DNA of 64,000 nucleotides, taken from the NCBI GenBank assembly GCA_963708095.1, contig OY970182.1:1426001-1490000 (forward strand). Reading direction: 5' to 3'. Under the pieces are notes generated by a model. That model had not been told where the DNA came from. It was given only the letters and a program-made list of their open reading frames with translations, and did no database searches. Numbering within the stretch: position 1 is the first letter of the stretch; each line of letters begins with the position of its first letter. Below, one piece after another: positions 1-8,096 of this stretch. The stretch is from JAJZVS01 sp963708095. Lineage in GTDB: Bacteria > Pseudomonadota > Alphaproteobacteria > Acetobacterales > Acetobacteraceae. The position numbers were made by a program, and so were the translations under genes.

Positions 1-29
1 CGCCGGCCAATCCCGCCCCGGCGCCCTCC

Positions 30-437
30 GTGCAAAACATCATCAAAGGGTTACTCGGCAACGCCAACAGGATCGCGCAGTCAGCTCGAGCTTCAGGCGA
101 CCGGCGCACGGAGCTCGCCGCAACCTCACTCATGTCGAAGCTCGTCGAGCAGGCCGCGGAAAACGGCGGGTTTGCCGGTAGCGGTGACGCCGGTCCGGCG
201 GCCGGGGGCGCGGACGGAGGCGCCGTCCTGATCCTGCCGGCCAACGGTCGCGACGCGGACCTTGCGCTGGCGGACCTCGCCCGCCGCGTGCGCCGGCTGC
301 CCGCAGCGCCGGACCGTGACCGCATCGCGGCCGAGCTCGATCGCCTCGCTGGTGAAGCGCTCGCGGACCTGCAGCGGGGCGCCCCAGCGGCCGACGAACC
401 CGACCGGGACCCCGCGAACGATGACCCTCCCTACTGA
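30..437 (+). CDS. Small hypothetical protein, possibly 5'-truncated by the window edge
   Basis: The protein has 135 residues from a GTG at 30. The frame stays open to base 1, so the true start may lie outside the window. The N-terminal half is polar and helical, the middle is Gly/Ala-rich, and residues ~80-115 carry a DLARRVRRLP segment followed by an ELDRLA helix. The same pattern recurs in the next gene, so the two look like paralogous small domains. The next gene starts at 421, inside this one, giving a 17-base overlap that implies translational coupling. I recognise no family and assign no function. Confidence 0.55.
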   Translation: MQNIIKGLLGNANRIAQSARASGDRRTELAATSLMSKLVEQAAENGGFAGSGDAGPAAGGADGGAVLILPANGRDADLALADLARRVRRLPAAPDRDRIAAELDRLAGEALADLQRGAPAADEPDRDPANDDPPY

Positions 438-660
438 TCACCGGGCGCCGGGACCGACTGCGGGCACCGGCCTCGGCGCCCGGCTGCGCGACCTGGCCGA
501 CCGCATCCGGCGCCTGCCGCCGCCGAACCACCGCGACCCCGAAGCCTTCCACGTCGCGCGCTCGGAACTGGCCGCCGAGCTGCGGCGCCTGGCCGCCGAG
601 ACCGAACCCACCGCCGGCGCCTCACGACCGACCTTTGCTACCCAATGGAGAGAAAGATGA
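421..660 (+). CDS. Small hypothetical protein with an LADRIRRLP motif
   Basis: The protein has 79 residues. The ATG at 421 lies inside the preceding gene, and the TGA at 658-660 overlaps the ATG of the next gene as ATGA. Residues ~20-60 read LRDLADRIRRLPPP, then a helix ending ELRRLAAE. This resembles the second half of the upstream protein and suggests a short helical domain, duplicated and split into separate genes. No signal peptide, membrane segment or known catalytic motif is visible. Function is unknown. Confidence 0.55.
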   Translation: MTLPTDHRAPGPTAGTGLGARLRDLADRIRRLPPPNHRDPEAFHVARSELAAELRRLAAETEPTAGASRPTFATQWRER

Positions 661-869
661 GCGACCAGCCCAACGACAACGCAGCCTATGCGGAATCGAC
701 GCGGCTCCAATGGAGCCGATGGAAAAACGAAACCGCGGAGGAATTCCGCGCGCGAGTGACCAGCGAAGGCGAGCGGCTAGGGCTTCCGATCGTCTTTCAC
801 CAGGTCACCCGCCGGGCCGGATCCCGACCGCCGGCGCCCGGTCCGCGGAGCGGAGACGCGGCCGCCTGA
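657..869 (+). CDS. Small hypothetical protein
   Basis: The protein has 70 residues. I chose the ATG at 657 because GGAGAG lies just upstream and the ATGA overlap with the previous stop indicates coupling; an upstream in-frame ATG at 645 is less well placed. The sequence is acidic and polar at the N-terminus (MSDQPNDN), has a central WKNETAEEFRAR helix, and ends in a Pro/Arg-rich tail. It is the third member of a three-gene coupled unit. No family is recognised. Confidence 0.55.
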   Translation: MSDQPNDNAAYAESTRLQWSRWKNETAEEFRARVTSEGERLGLPIVFHQVTRRAGSRPPAPGPRSGDAAA

Positions 870-905
870 CCGCGCCGAGGGCACCCGCGGCACCACCTGA
901 AGGAG

Positions 906-937
906 AACGGCGGCGGGGCTTCGGCTCCGCCGCCGTT
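906..937 (+). terminator. GC-rich hairpin with a TTCG loop
   Basis: The arms AACGGCGGCGG and CCGCCGCCGTT are perfectly complementary, and the stem continues inward to a TTCG tetraloop, giving about 14 pairs. It lies 36 bases after the stop of the three-gene unit, before the convergent minus-strand gene. No T-run follows, so Rho-independent termination is inferred from position and stem strength only. Confidence 0.45.
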
Positions 938-1004
938 CGCGTGTCTGGGGCCTGCTTCTGGCGCACGCCTGCCTGCGTCGCTACCGTCGCGCCATGTGCG
1001 GACG

Positions 1005-1571
1005 CTATGGCGTGGACTTGGAGTTGCCCCCGGCGTTCACCGCGCCGAGCTTGCAGTCCGACAGGACCTTGTTCATGGCGTCGGTCGATCCGATCGTGCC
1101 GAACGAGTCGCTGAGATTGCCCCCACTTCCCCCAGACACCCCCACTGCCGCGCTGGCGGCGCTGATCGCGTGGATCACAGTGACCAGATCAGGGGTTGGT
1201 CCGGTCACAACGAACCCGACATACTTGTCGTTCCAATCCGTCAGGGTGGGGCTGAATTTCAGTGGCTGTCCTTGGCCCACCTTGAGAAGAAGGCGCACAC
1301 CAGGCGCGGTTTCACCGCTGGACGCCTGGTTGAGCTCATCTTCAGTCGCGGGGAGCAGGTAACCGAGAGTGATGGCGCCGGTGCTGTCGCACTTTACGAC
1401 CAAGCCGTCCCCCGACATATTCGCTACCACGGCGACCACCTTGGTAGCGCCGAAGACGTCAGGCCCGGAAACTTGGGCCGTCCATTGCGCGTACGCTGCG
1501 GGACTCGCAAAGAAGGACATGGCCAGTGTGAACGCTGCAGCCAATCCCGTCCTGCAACAAAATTGCATCAT
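1005..1571 (-). CDS. Secreted hypothetical protein
   Basis: The protein has 188 residues. A signal peptide is clear: a basic start, a hydrophobic core at residues ~9-22 and an SPAAYA-Q cleavage site near residue 28, so it is exported to the periplasm or beyond. The mature part is beta-rich, has two Cys residues (near 60 and 172) that could form a disulfide, and has a Ser/Gly-rich stretch near 140-150. An AAGGGGGG tract lies just upstream of the start, which could also be the second Met. No family is recognised. Confidence 0.65.
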   Translation of the reverse strand: MMQFCCRTGLAAAFTLAMSFFASPAAYAQWTAQVSGPDVFGATKVVAVVANMSGDGLVVKCDSTGAITLGYLLPATEDELNQASSGETAPGVRLLLKVGQGQPLKFSPTLTDWNDKYVGFVVTGPTPDLVTVIHAISAASAAVGVSGGSGGNLSDSFGTIGSTDAMNKVLSDCKLGAVNAGGNSKSTP

Positions 1572-1893
1572 TGCCCCCCCTTACGGACGCTGGACGGTGC
1601 ATCGGCCAGCGGATCGAATGTACTCCGGAACATCTCCGGCCCGCAAGGGAGCTATCTGCCAGATCGGCCGGTCGGCCGCCTTCGCTGTCTTGCCAGGTGC
1701 GTCGCATGGGCATCGCTGGGCACTTGTTCAGAACACCGCGGCCGACGGCGCTGGTGGGTCGCACTCGGGGTACAACGTGGGGTGTGCGCCTCCTTCCGCT
1801 CCGGGCAGCACGGGCAACCCGGGTTGCCAGCAGACCAAGGGCCCCCTCGCCACGCTCCACGCGACGGGCCTCGCCCCCGCGCCCTCCGCCCCC

Positions 1894-1899
1894 TATATT
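1894..1899 (+). promoter_or_regulatory. Possible -10 box (TATATT) of the toxin-antitoxin pair
   Basis: TATATT ends 6 bases before the ATG of the antitoxin gene. No Shine-Dalgarno sequence is present there, so the transcript may be leaderless. The -35 region is not convincing. Confidence 0.3.
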
Positions 1900-1905
1900 C
1901 CCGCC

Positions 1906-2211
1906 ATGGAGATCCCCGTGGCGGCTGTCCTGTCCATGCCCCTGCCGACCGAACCCGGCACCGATCGGCTTGCCGAAGCGGCAGCGCACGCCGAGCACGA
2001 CAAGGGCCGGGTGCTGCTGACCCGCGGCGGGAAAGCCGTCGCCGCGGTAGTGCCGATCGAGGACGTCGAAGCGCTGGAAGCCTGGGAAGACGAACAGGAC
2101 TCCCGCGCGGCCGAGGAAGCGCTCGCCCGCTGGGAAGCCGAGGGCCGCCTCTTGGGCGCGACGCACGAGGAGCTGCTCGCCCGCTACGGCATCACGCCCG
2201 ACGCCGAGTGA
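1906..2211 (+). CDS. Type II antitoxin, Phd/YefM-like
   Basis: The protein has 101 residues. The segment VLLTRGGKAVAAVVPIEDVEALE is the usual Phd/YefM strand-helix pattern used for dimerisation and DNA binding. The acidic C-terminal part (residues ~65-101) would be the toxin-binding tail. The GTGA at 2208-2211 overlaps its stop with the start of a RelE/ParE-like toxin, the normal order for this class. Such antitoxins usually repress their own promoter. An in-frame ATG at 1936 is an alternative start. Confidence 0.8.
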   Translation: MEIPVAAVLSMPLPTEPGTDRLAEAAAHAEHDKGRVLLTRGGKAVAAVVPIEDVEALEAWEDEQDSRAAEEALARWEAEGRLLGATHEELLARYGITPDAE

Positions 2212-2465
2212 CCTGGACGATCCGCTATGAGCGCGAGGCCGAGCGCGCCATTGATGCGCTCGACCCGGTGGCCCGGCGCCGCATCCTCATTGCCATCGGA
2301 CGGCTTGCGGCAGACCCGCGTGGTGCCGGAAACGTCAAGGCGCTGCGCGGAAGCGACAACTATCGACTGCGGGCGGGCGATTGGCGGGTGATCTACACCC
2401 TGCGCAACGACGTACTCGTGGTGCTGGTGCTCCGCGTGGCGCACCGGCGGGAGGTCTATCGGTAA
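2208..2465 (+). CDS. Type II toxin, RelE/ParE superfamily
   Basis: The protein has 85 residues from a GTG that overlaps the antitoxin stop. The pattern is typical: WTIRYEREAERAIDALD helix, then ALRGSDNYRLRAGDWRVIYTL and a C-terminal VLRVAHRREVYR strand. The Arg, His and C-terminal Tyr residues match those used by RelE-type mRNA interferases. Whether it cleaves ribosome-bound mRNA or poisons gyrase (ParE) cannot be decided from sequence; the RelE-like core is favoured. It is antidoted by the upstream gene product. Confidence 0.85.
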   Translation: MTWTIRYEREAERAIDALDPVARRRILIAIGRLAADPRGAGNVKALRGSDNYRLRAGDWRVIYTLRNDVLVVLVLRVAHRREVYR

Positions 2466-3223
2466 CCCACCTGCAGAAGCGCCCCAACCCACCGCGCGGT
2501 GCGCCGCGTCGGAAAACCGGGGCGGCCCCATGGCTGCTCGCACTCGCCGGCATGGCGGCCGGCGCGGCCCTCTTCGCCGCCGGCGCCGGATTCATCCATC
2601 TCTAAATGCGAGACGGGCCGGAAGGGCAGGACGCGGGCGCTGGCCGGGATAGTAGTGCGTCCGACACCCCCTCTTTCAACCGCCCCCCCCCGGGGCGCAG
2701 CCAGAATCTCGCGCTCGATGCACCCTCGCCAGAACTCGAGAACTTGGGAGAACACATCCTCGGCGGGACGCTCGCGCTCGCCATCACGGATGAGCAGCCG
2801 CCAGGTCCAAGTCGATAGCGGGTCCCAACAACCAGAGATTCCCCACTTCCAGTGCACGACATCGGCGAATGCGACCATCGTTACGTGCTCTTGGGCGCGT
2901 TGGGGACGATAATCGCGGTGCTTGGACCCGTTCGTGATCAGCCCGCACAACTCAAGTTCCCGGCACTCCTGGCGGCACCAACGATAGAAGGCCCCTTCAT
3001 CATTCTTCCAGCGGGCGCGGGTGGCCGCCGGCAGCTCGGGCCATACCCACTCGGCAAGGTGCCACGCGGTCACCGCGGCATTGAAGGCCCAGAACGCGCG
3101 GTCGATATCGTTCCGGCCGAACCCCCTCACCTCCCACTCGAGCTTGCTGAGCATCTGACGCGCGCCCGCCAAACCGAACGTGTGCGGCTGGCCGGGGACT
3201 TCGACCACTTCATCGGGTTGCAT
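2456..3223 (-). CDS. Hypothetical protein, aromatic-rich
   Basis: The protein has 255 residues with the start placed at ATG 3223. The body (residues ~1-175) is globular and Trp-rich, with motifs such as RAFWAFNAAVTAWHLAEWVW, GAFYRWCRQECREL and ITNGSKH. The conserved-looking His/Asn cluster may form a site, but I cannot name the family. The C-terminal ~70 residues are low-complexity and overlap the end of the convergent toxin gene by 10 bases, so the tail may be poorly conserved. No clear Shine-Dalgarno precedes the start. Confidence 0.6.
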   Translation of the reverse strand: MQPDEVVEVPGQPHTFGLAGARQMLSKLEWEVRGFGRNDIDRAFWAFNAAVTAWHLAEWVWPELPAATRARWKNDEGAFYRWCRQECRELELCGLITNGSKHRDYRPQRAQEHVTMVAFADVVHWKWGISGCWDPLSTWTWRLLIRDGERERPAEDVFSQVLEFWRGCIEREILAAPRGGAVERGGVGRTTIPASARVLPFRPVSHLEMDESGAGGEEGRAGRHAGECEQPWGRPGFPTRRTARWVGALLQVGYR

Positions 3224-3269
3224 CGGCGGGAGTGTGGCACGCCGCGCCCGAGTCGCGGAACGGTCGCCT

Positions 3270-3548
3270 TCAGAACGGCCATATGCCCAATAGGTTGCCG
3301 GCGGCGCCGCAGAATACGGCAGCGGCCGTGAACCTCGCCGCTGTGCGGTTGAGACCGGACGAGGCCTCAACGGCCTTAAGTAGGTCGCGCGTATCGATCG
3401 TGGCGGATCCCCCCATAGGGACCACACCGTGGAGCTTGCGTGGGTAGACGACCAGAGATGAGTGGTACCAGTACCAGGCCGCGATAAGGCCAAACATCCC
3501 CGCCGCCACATCGAGAATCACGACGGCAATCCCAACCCAAAACCTCAT
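3270..3548 (-). CDS. Small two-span membrane protein
   Basis: The protein has 92 residues from ATG 3548. It has a hydrophobic N-terminal segment (residues ~3-25, FWVGIAVVILDVAAGMFGLIAAWYWY), a central polar loop and a second weaker hydrophobic segment near the C-terminus (AAVFCGAAGNLLGIWPF). It lies 46 bases upstream of the Trp-rich gene on the same strand and may be cotranscribed with it. No family is recognised. Confidence 0.55.
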   Translation of the reverse strand: MRFWVGIAVVILDVAAGMFGLIAAWYWYHSSLVVYPRKLHGVVPMGGSATIDTRDLLKAVEASSGLNRTAARFTAAAVFCGAAGNLLGIWPF

Positions 3549-4108
3549 GCCGATCCCCCGCCTGGTCCAAGATCTGTCCGAATCCGTCCGTACAGGCGGA
3601 CAGCCCAGACACGCAACCACAGCCGGCAGTCACGATAGCCCGGACGGCCCGCAGAACCGCGGAAATCCGCCCGAATTGGGGTGCCTCCAGGTGACGGTCG
3701 GGATGGGCGCACAGAGCGGTAAGAGGGGGTGGACGGGAGAGGATGGGCCACTTACGCCCGCCAACCGGCCAAATTTCTGGATTTTCCGAACATCGGTCGG
3801 CCGCGACCCATGCAAGAACCGCAGGGCTTCGCAGGATGGTCACCACCCCAGCCGAGGGTCACCCTCCCGACCCGCGCGACCAGCACCACCTGCCGGTCGA
3901 CCGCCTGCCCGACCCTCATCGACCGTCGCAACGCTGGCGAATGGACGGAGGACAAGGGCCGGCGACTGACGCGCGACGCCTCGGCCGCCGGTCTCGCACC
4001 CTCTCAATCAACCCCGCAGCGTCGCCGCGCGGAGTGTATGCTGTGGTGTATGCTGGGAAACGGGACAGCCGGAATAACGGCCTATTTCAAGCATTTATGT
4101 GGGGTATC
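3549..4108. other. Gene-free stretch next to the tRNA-Ser 3' end
   Basis: No convincing coding sequence is seen on either strand. Near the tRNA end a 9-bp direct repeat TGTATGCTG occurs at 4035-4043 and 4047-4055. The stretch separates the accessory block from the 3' end of tRNA-Ser, where integrative elements often insert, so it may be the scar of an attachment region. This is inference; no integrase gene is present. Confidence 0.35.
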
Positions 4109-4198
4109 TGGCGGAGGGAGTGGGATTCGAACCCACGGTACGCTTTCACGCACACACGCTTTCCAAGCGTGCGCCTTAAGCCGCTCGGCCATCCCTCC
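4109..4198 (-). tRNA. tRNA-Ser (anticodon GGA)
   Basis: The acceptor stem GGAGGGA pairs with TCCCTCC, the discriminator base is G and CCA is encoded at 4109-4111. The anticodon loop is TTGGAAA, giving GGA. A long variable arm and the TTCGAAT T-loop are present, as expected of a class II serine tRNA. The length is 90 bases including CCA. Confidence 0.97.
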
Positions 4199-4336
4199 AC
4201 GCCGCGCGCACCATACCGGTTCACGCGACCCGGGCAAGCCGCGCCCCGGCTGCCGCAACCCGCTTGTTACCCGACGCATGTCAGCATCCGGCTCCGCTGT
4301 CCCTGCCCCCTGCCCTACTCCGGCCAGAGGCCCCGC

Positions 4337-5719
4337 ATGAGCTCCGCCGCCGCCCGCCCCGTGTCGTCACCGGCGCACCACGCCCGCGCCTGTCTCGCCT
4401 GGCTCCTCCGCTGGCCGGCGCGGGCGCCCCGGACCGGCCGCCTCGCCGCCGCTGCGGTCTTCCTGCCCGCGATGGTGGCGGGAGTGTTCTATAGCCACGT
4501 CGCGCGATACCTCTGGGGCGGCGGCCCGCTGCTGAACGATTTCTTCGCCTTCTGGTCCTGGTCGGCAATGACCCACGTCCTGGTCCACCCGCTTGCCATC
4601 TACACGCCGGCCACGGTGCAGGCCTTCCTCCACGGCGAGGAGCCGGGCTTCCACGGGCACTACCCGTTCGCCTATCCGCCCTCCTTCCTGCTGCTGAGCT
4701 GGCCGCTCGCGCTGGTCCAGCGCTCGCTGGCCTTCGGGATCTGGTCGGTCGCGAGCCTCGCCGCCTATCTGGCGGCCACGGTGCAAAAGCCGTGGCGACG
4801 GCCGATCGCACTGCTGGTTCTGTTCGCCCCGGCCACCGCCCTCACCCTCGAGACCGGTCAGGACGGGCTGTTCATGGCCGCGCTGCTGTACGGCGGCTGC
4901 CGCTTGCTGCCGCGCCGGCCAGTGCTGGCGGGCGTGCTGTTCGGGCTGGTGTCGTGCAAGCCGCAGTTCGGGCTGCTGCTGCCGGTGGCCCTGCTGGCCG
5001 CCCGGCAATGGCGGACGATCGCGGCGGCGGCGGCGACGGTGCTTGCCACCGTGGTCGCCAGCGCCGCGGCGTTCGGCTGGGGGATGTGGGGTCGCTGGGT
5101 CATGGCGCTGTGGCAACTTTCCGGCTTCGTGGCCGGTCGGGCGCGACTTTATCCGCTGATGCCGACGGTGACCGGCGCGTTGCACATGCTGGGCGCCGGC
5201 CCGTTGCCGCGCGTGCTCGCACAGATGGCGGCAACGCTGCTCGCCGGGCTCTGCATATGGCTGTGCTGGCGACGCGGCCCCGGACGACTGCCGAGCGCGG
5301 CGTTGCAGGTCGGCTGCTTCCTAGCGACACCTTATGCGTTCTGTTACGATCTGCCGATCATGACCGCCGCACTGCTCGACGTGGTGCTGGAGCGGGTGGA
5401 GGCGGACGCCGCGTTCGGGCTGGGCGAAGTGCTGGTGCTATTCGCCGCGGTGCTGCTGCCGGTGCTGATGGCCGCGTTCCACGGTCCCGTGCCATGGAGC
5501 ATGCTGGTCCTGCCACCGCTGTTCGCCCTGATCGTTGCCCGCGCGCATCGCGCCACGCAGGACACCGAACGGACCCGCCCGCCCGGCAACGAGACCGGGC
5601 CGGCGCCGCCCTGGCGGACGTTCCGATGGTCCCTCCCGCCGGGGGCGCGTCGCCGCGGCTCCGGGCGGGACTCAACTGCCCCTGCCGCCGGCCGGGAGCA
5701 GGTGCGCCCCCACGCCTAG
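4337..5719 (+). CDS. Polytopic membrane glycosyltransferase, GT87/DUF2029-like
   Basis: The protein has 460 residues from ATG 4337. About ten hydrophobic segments run from residue ~38 to ~410. A periplasmic loop after the first span holds LLNDFFAFWSW, where an Asp early in the first loop fits the catalytic Asp expected of GT-C folds, followed by FAYPPSFLLL. GT87 enzymes use polyprenyl-phosphate sugars to build envelope glycans (mannosyltransferases in actinobacteria). The acceptor here is unknown. The C-terminal ~50 residues are low-complexity and cytoplasmic. It stands alone between tRNA-Ser and wrbA. Confidence 0.75.
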   Translation: MSSAAARPVSSPAHHARACLAWLLRWPARAPRTGRLAAAAVFLPAMVAGVFYSHVARYLWGGGPLLNDFFAFWSWSAMTHVLVHPLAIYTPATVQAFLHGEEPGFHGHYPFAYPPSFLLLSWPLALVQRSLAFGIWSVASLAAYLAATVQKPWRRPIALLVLFAPATALTLETGQDGLFMAALLYGGCRLLPRRPVLAGVLFGLVSCKPQFGLLLPVALLAARQWRTIAAAAATVLATVVASAAAFGWGMWGRWVMALWQLSGFVAGRARLYPLMPTVTGALHMLGAGPLPRVLAQMAATLLAGLCIWLCWRRGPGRLPSAALQVGCFLATPYAFCYDLPIMTAALLDVVLERVEADAAFGLGEVLVLFAAVLLPVLMAAFHGPVPWSMLVLPPLFALIVARAHRATQDTERTRPPGNETGPAPPWRTFRWSLPPGARRRGSGRDSTAPAAGREQVRPHA

Positions 5720-5852
5720 CGTCCCGGCCCCCCTGCGTCCGGCACTCTTGGCCGCGAACGCGGGGATGAGCGGACGACAGCGCCGCCGTCCTGGTTCCGG
5801 CCGCCGCCCGCAGTGGCCACCGCCGGCGCCGGCCCACTGGCGCCGGCTCAGG

Positions 5853-6455
5853 TCAGCCGAACAGGCGCGCGGCGAGCCCGGCGACGTGTCTTCCCTGGAA
5901 GCGCGCGATCGTCAGCTCGCCCGCGCTCGGCTGGCGCGACCCGTCGGGCGCGGAGAGCGTGGTGGCACCGTACGGCGTGCCCCCGGCGACCTCGGTCATC
6001 TGCGACATTTCCGGGATCGCATAGGGCACGCCAACCACCACCATGCCGTGGTGCAACAGCGTGGTGTGGAACGATGTAATGGTCGTTTCCTGCCCGCCGT
6101 GCTGTGATCCGGTGCTGACGAACACGCTGCCGAGCTTGCCCACCAGCTTACCCTGCGCCCAGAGCCCGCCGGTCTGATCGAGGAAGGTGCGCATCTGCCC
6201 GCTCATGTTGCCGAACCGTGTGGGCGTGCCGAAGATGATGGCGTCGTAGTCGGCCAACTCGGCGGGGGTGGCGATCGCGGCGGCCTGTTCGGTCTTGGCG
6301 CCGATCGCGGCGATGGTCTCGGCCGGCATCGTCTCCGGCACCCGCTTGACGGTCACCTCGCTGCCCGCGACCTCCGCAGCCCCTGCGGCGACGGCGCGCG
6401 CCATCGTCTCCACGTGGCCCCAGGTGCTGTAATAGAGAACGAGGATCTTTGCCAT
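5853..6455 (-). CDS. wrbA: NAD(P)H:quinone oxidoreductase WrbA
   Basis: The protein has 200 residues, the normal WrbA length. The flavodoxin-like fold begins MAKILVLYYSTWGH with the FMN phosphate-binding loop, followed by GTPTRFGNMSGQMR and STGSQHGGQE, both family hallmarks. WrbA carries out two-electron reduction of quinones with FMN as cofactor, in the cytoplasm, limiting semiquinone stress. It is divergent from an HxlR regulator, a common arrangement for quinone- or electrophile-responsive control. Confidence 0.95.
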   Translation of the reverse strand: MAKILVLYYSTWGHVETMARAVAAGAAEVAGSEVTVKRVPETMPAETIAAIGAKTEQAAAIATPAELADYDAIIFGTPTRFGNMSGQMRTFLDQTGGLWAQGKLVGKLGSVFVSTGSQHGGQETTITSFHTTLLHHGMVVVGVPYAIPEMSQMTEVAGGTPYGATTLSAPDGSRQPSAGELTIARFQGRHVAGLAARLFG

Positions 6456-6523
6456 CGGCGCTGCCTTCCTGCTGAGCCGCCGCGGGGCGCGGCGGACGGT
6501 TGGAGCGGTATCTGGCAGCGTGG

Positions 6524-6552
6524 TTGAAATTGGAAAGTAGGTATCCCAAAAT
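6524..6552 (+). promoter_or_regulatory. Candidate promoter of the HxlR gene
   Basis: TTGAAA (6524-6529) is followed after 17 bases by CAAAAT (6547-6552). The -10 box ends 7 bases before the ATG at 6560, which would give a leaderless mRNA. The same wrbA-hxlR gap should hold the operator. Assigned by spacing and consensus only. Confidence 0.35.
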
Positions 6553-6559
6553 AACCGCC

Positions 6560-6973
6560 ATGCGCCCCCCGCCCCCCGGCCCGAACCACCCCGGCCGTTC
6601 TCCCTGCCCGATGGAGGCCCTGCTCGGCCTGCTGGCGGGTCCCTGGACCACGTACATCCTGTGGGTGCTCGGCACCGCGGGGCCGCTGCGCTTCGGCGCG
6701 TTGCGCCGCGCGGTGCCCGGCATTTCCGCCCGCCTGCTTGCCCTGCGGCTACGCCTGCTGGCAGACGCCGAGGTGGTGTCGCGCACCGTGGAACCCACCG
6801 CGCCGCCGCGGGTCAGCTATGCATTGACCGTTCGCGGGTTCGAACTGGCGGCGGCGCTGGAGGGGCTGAACACGGTGGCGCAGCGCTGGTATCCCGATCA
6901 GGCAGCGCAAGAGAACCCGCCGGCGCCGATCGCCGCGCCGGCGGGGGCAGATCAGATCGCGTCCCAGCTATAG
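6560..6973 (+). CDS. HxlR-family transcriptional regulator
   Basis: The protein has 137 residues from ATG 6560. The winged-helix core matches HxlR: CPMEALLGLLAGPWTTYILWVLG, then LRFGALRRAVPGISARLLALRLRLL and a wing ending YALTVRGFEL. Cys20 sits at the N-terminal position where redox- or quinone-sensing family members carry their reactive Cys. It is divergent from wrbA, so it probably controls wrbA and itself in response to quinones or electrophiles (inferred). Its 3' end overlaps the convergent SDR gene by 22 bases. Confidence 0.88.
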   Translation: MRPPPPGPNHPGRSPCPMEALLGLLAGPWTTYILWVLGTAGPLRFGALRRAVPGISARLLALRLRLLADAEVVSRTVEPTAPPRVSYALTVRGFELAAALEGLNTVAQRWYPDQAAQENPPAPIAAPAGADQIASQL

Positions 6974-7869
6974 ACATCGCGCGTGCGTTCCAGCGGCGTC
7001 AGGCTGGAGCGCACTGCCGGCAGCAGGTGCTCGGCCATCTTCGCCGGCGTCCAGCCGTCGCCGCGGTGCATGATGCGGATCGGCCGCGGCTGGCAATAGA
7101 GGTAGATCTCGTTGCCGCGGGCGCCGAAAATCTGCCCCGAAATCTCCCCGGCGGCGTCGGAGGCGAGGAAGGCCGCGAGCTGCGCCACCTGATCGGGCCG
7201 GGTCTTCGCCGCGCGTGCGGCCATCTGCGCCTCCGACTGTCCCGGCACCGTCTCGATCATGCGGCTGAAGGCGTGCGGGCCGATGCAGTTCGAGCGGATC
7301 TTGTAGCGTTGCATGTCCATCGCGATGTTGCGCGACAGCCCGGCGATGGCAAGCTTCGCTGCCCCGTAGTTCACCTGGCCCACGCTGCCGATCAGCCCGG
7401 AGGTGGAGGTCATGTGCACGAAGGCGCCGCTCTCCTGCTTGCGGAAATGCGTGACGGCGGCGCGCGAGACGTAGAACGCGCCGTACAGGTGCACCTTGAT
7501 GACGGCGTCGAATTCCTCGGGCGACATGTAGTGGAACATGCGGTCGCGCAGGATGCCGGCGTTGTTCACCACGATGTCGATCCGGCCGTAGCGGTCGATC
7601 GCGGTCGCCACGATGCGCTGCGCGGCGTCCCAGTCGGCCACCGAATCGGCGTTGGCGACGGCGGCGCCCTGGCCGTGCGCCGCCTCGATCTCGCGCACCA
7701 CCTGTTGCGCCGGGGTGGCGTCCTGGCCCTCGCCGGTGACGGCGGCGCCGAGGTCGTTCACCACCACCTTGGCACCGTTCTCGGCCAGCGCCAGGGCAAT
7801 GGCGCGGCCAATCCCGCGCCCCGCACCGGTGACGACGGCGACTTTCCCTTCCAGCATTCCTGCGGCCAT
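6952..7869 (-). CDS. Short-chain dehydrogenase/reductase
   Basis: The protein has 305 residues. The start at 7869 is preceded by GGGAGGAACGAGC, a good ribosome site. The TGAGRGIGRA dinucleotide-binding motif is near residue 14, NNAG is present, and the catalytic set is Ser in the TSTSG region with YGAAK. The long variant with a C-terminal extension resembles the dehydrogenase part of multifunctional enzymes acting on 3-hydroxyacyl-CoA, but the substrate is not determined. Neighbours give no pathway context. Confidence 0.88.
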   Translation of the reverse strand: MAAGMLEGKVAVVTGAGRGIGRAIALALAENGAKVVVNDLGAAVTGEGQDATPAQQVVREIEAAHGQGAAVANADSVADWDAAQRIVATAIDRYGRIDIVVNNAGILRDRMFHYMSPEEFDAVIKVHLYGAFYVSRAAVTHFRKQESGAFVHMTSTSGLIGSVGQVNYGAAKLAIAGLSRNIAMDMQRYKIRSNCIGPHAFSRMIETVPGQSEAQMAARAAKTRPDQVAQLAAFLASDAAGEISGQIFGARGNEIYLYCQPRPIRIMHRGDGWTPAKMAEHLLPAVRSSLTPLERTRDVYSWDAI

Positions 7870-8096
7870 GCTCGTTCCTCCCGTTGGTGTCGCGACGGAC
7901 CGGGCAAGGATGCGACGCCGGCGGCCCGCTGTCATCCCGGCGGGTAGGCCGGTGGGTAGATCGATGGACGGCGGGGGCTCAGGACCGCCGCGAAGGCCAT
8001 GCCGGCGGGGAATTTCAACCGGTAACATTCCACTGCGGCGTCCGACGGAACCTGTGCTAGAGCCCGCGCAACCCGTTTTGCCGAGGAGACATCCGA

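Noticed and set aside
2459..2605. Small membrane peptide in the + strand after the toxin gene (WLLALAGMAAGAALFAAGAGF)
   Set aside because: The hydrophobic segment is attractive, but there is no credible start codon or ribosome site and it is antisense to the end of the minus-strand unknown gene.
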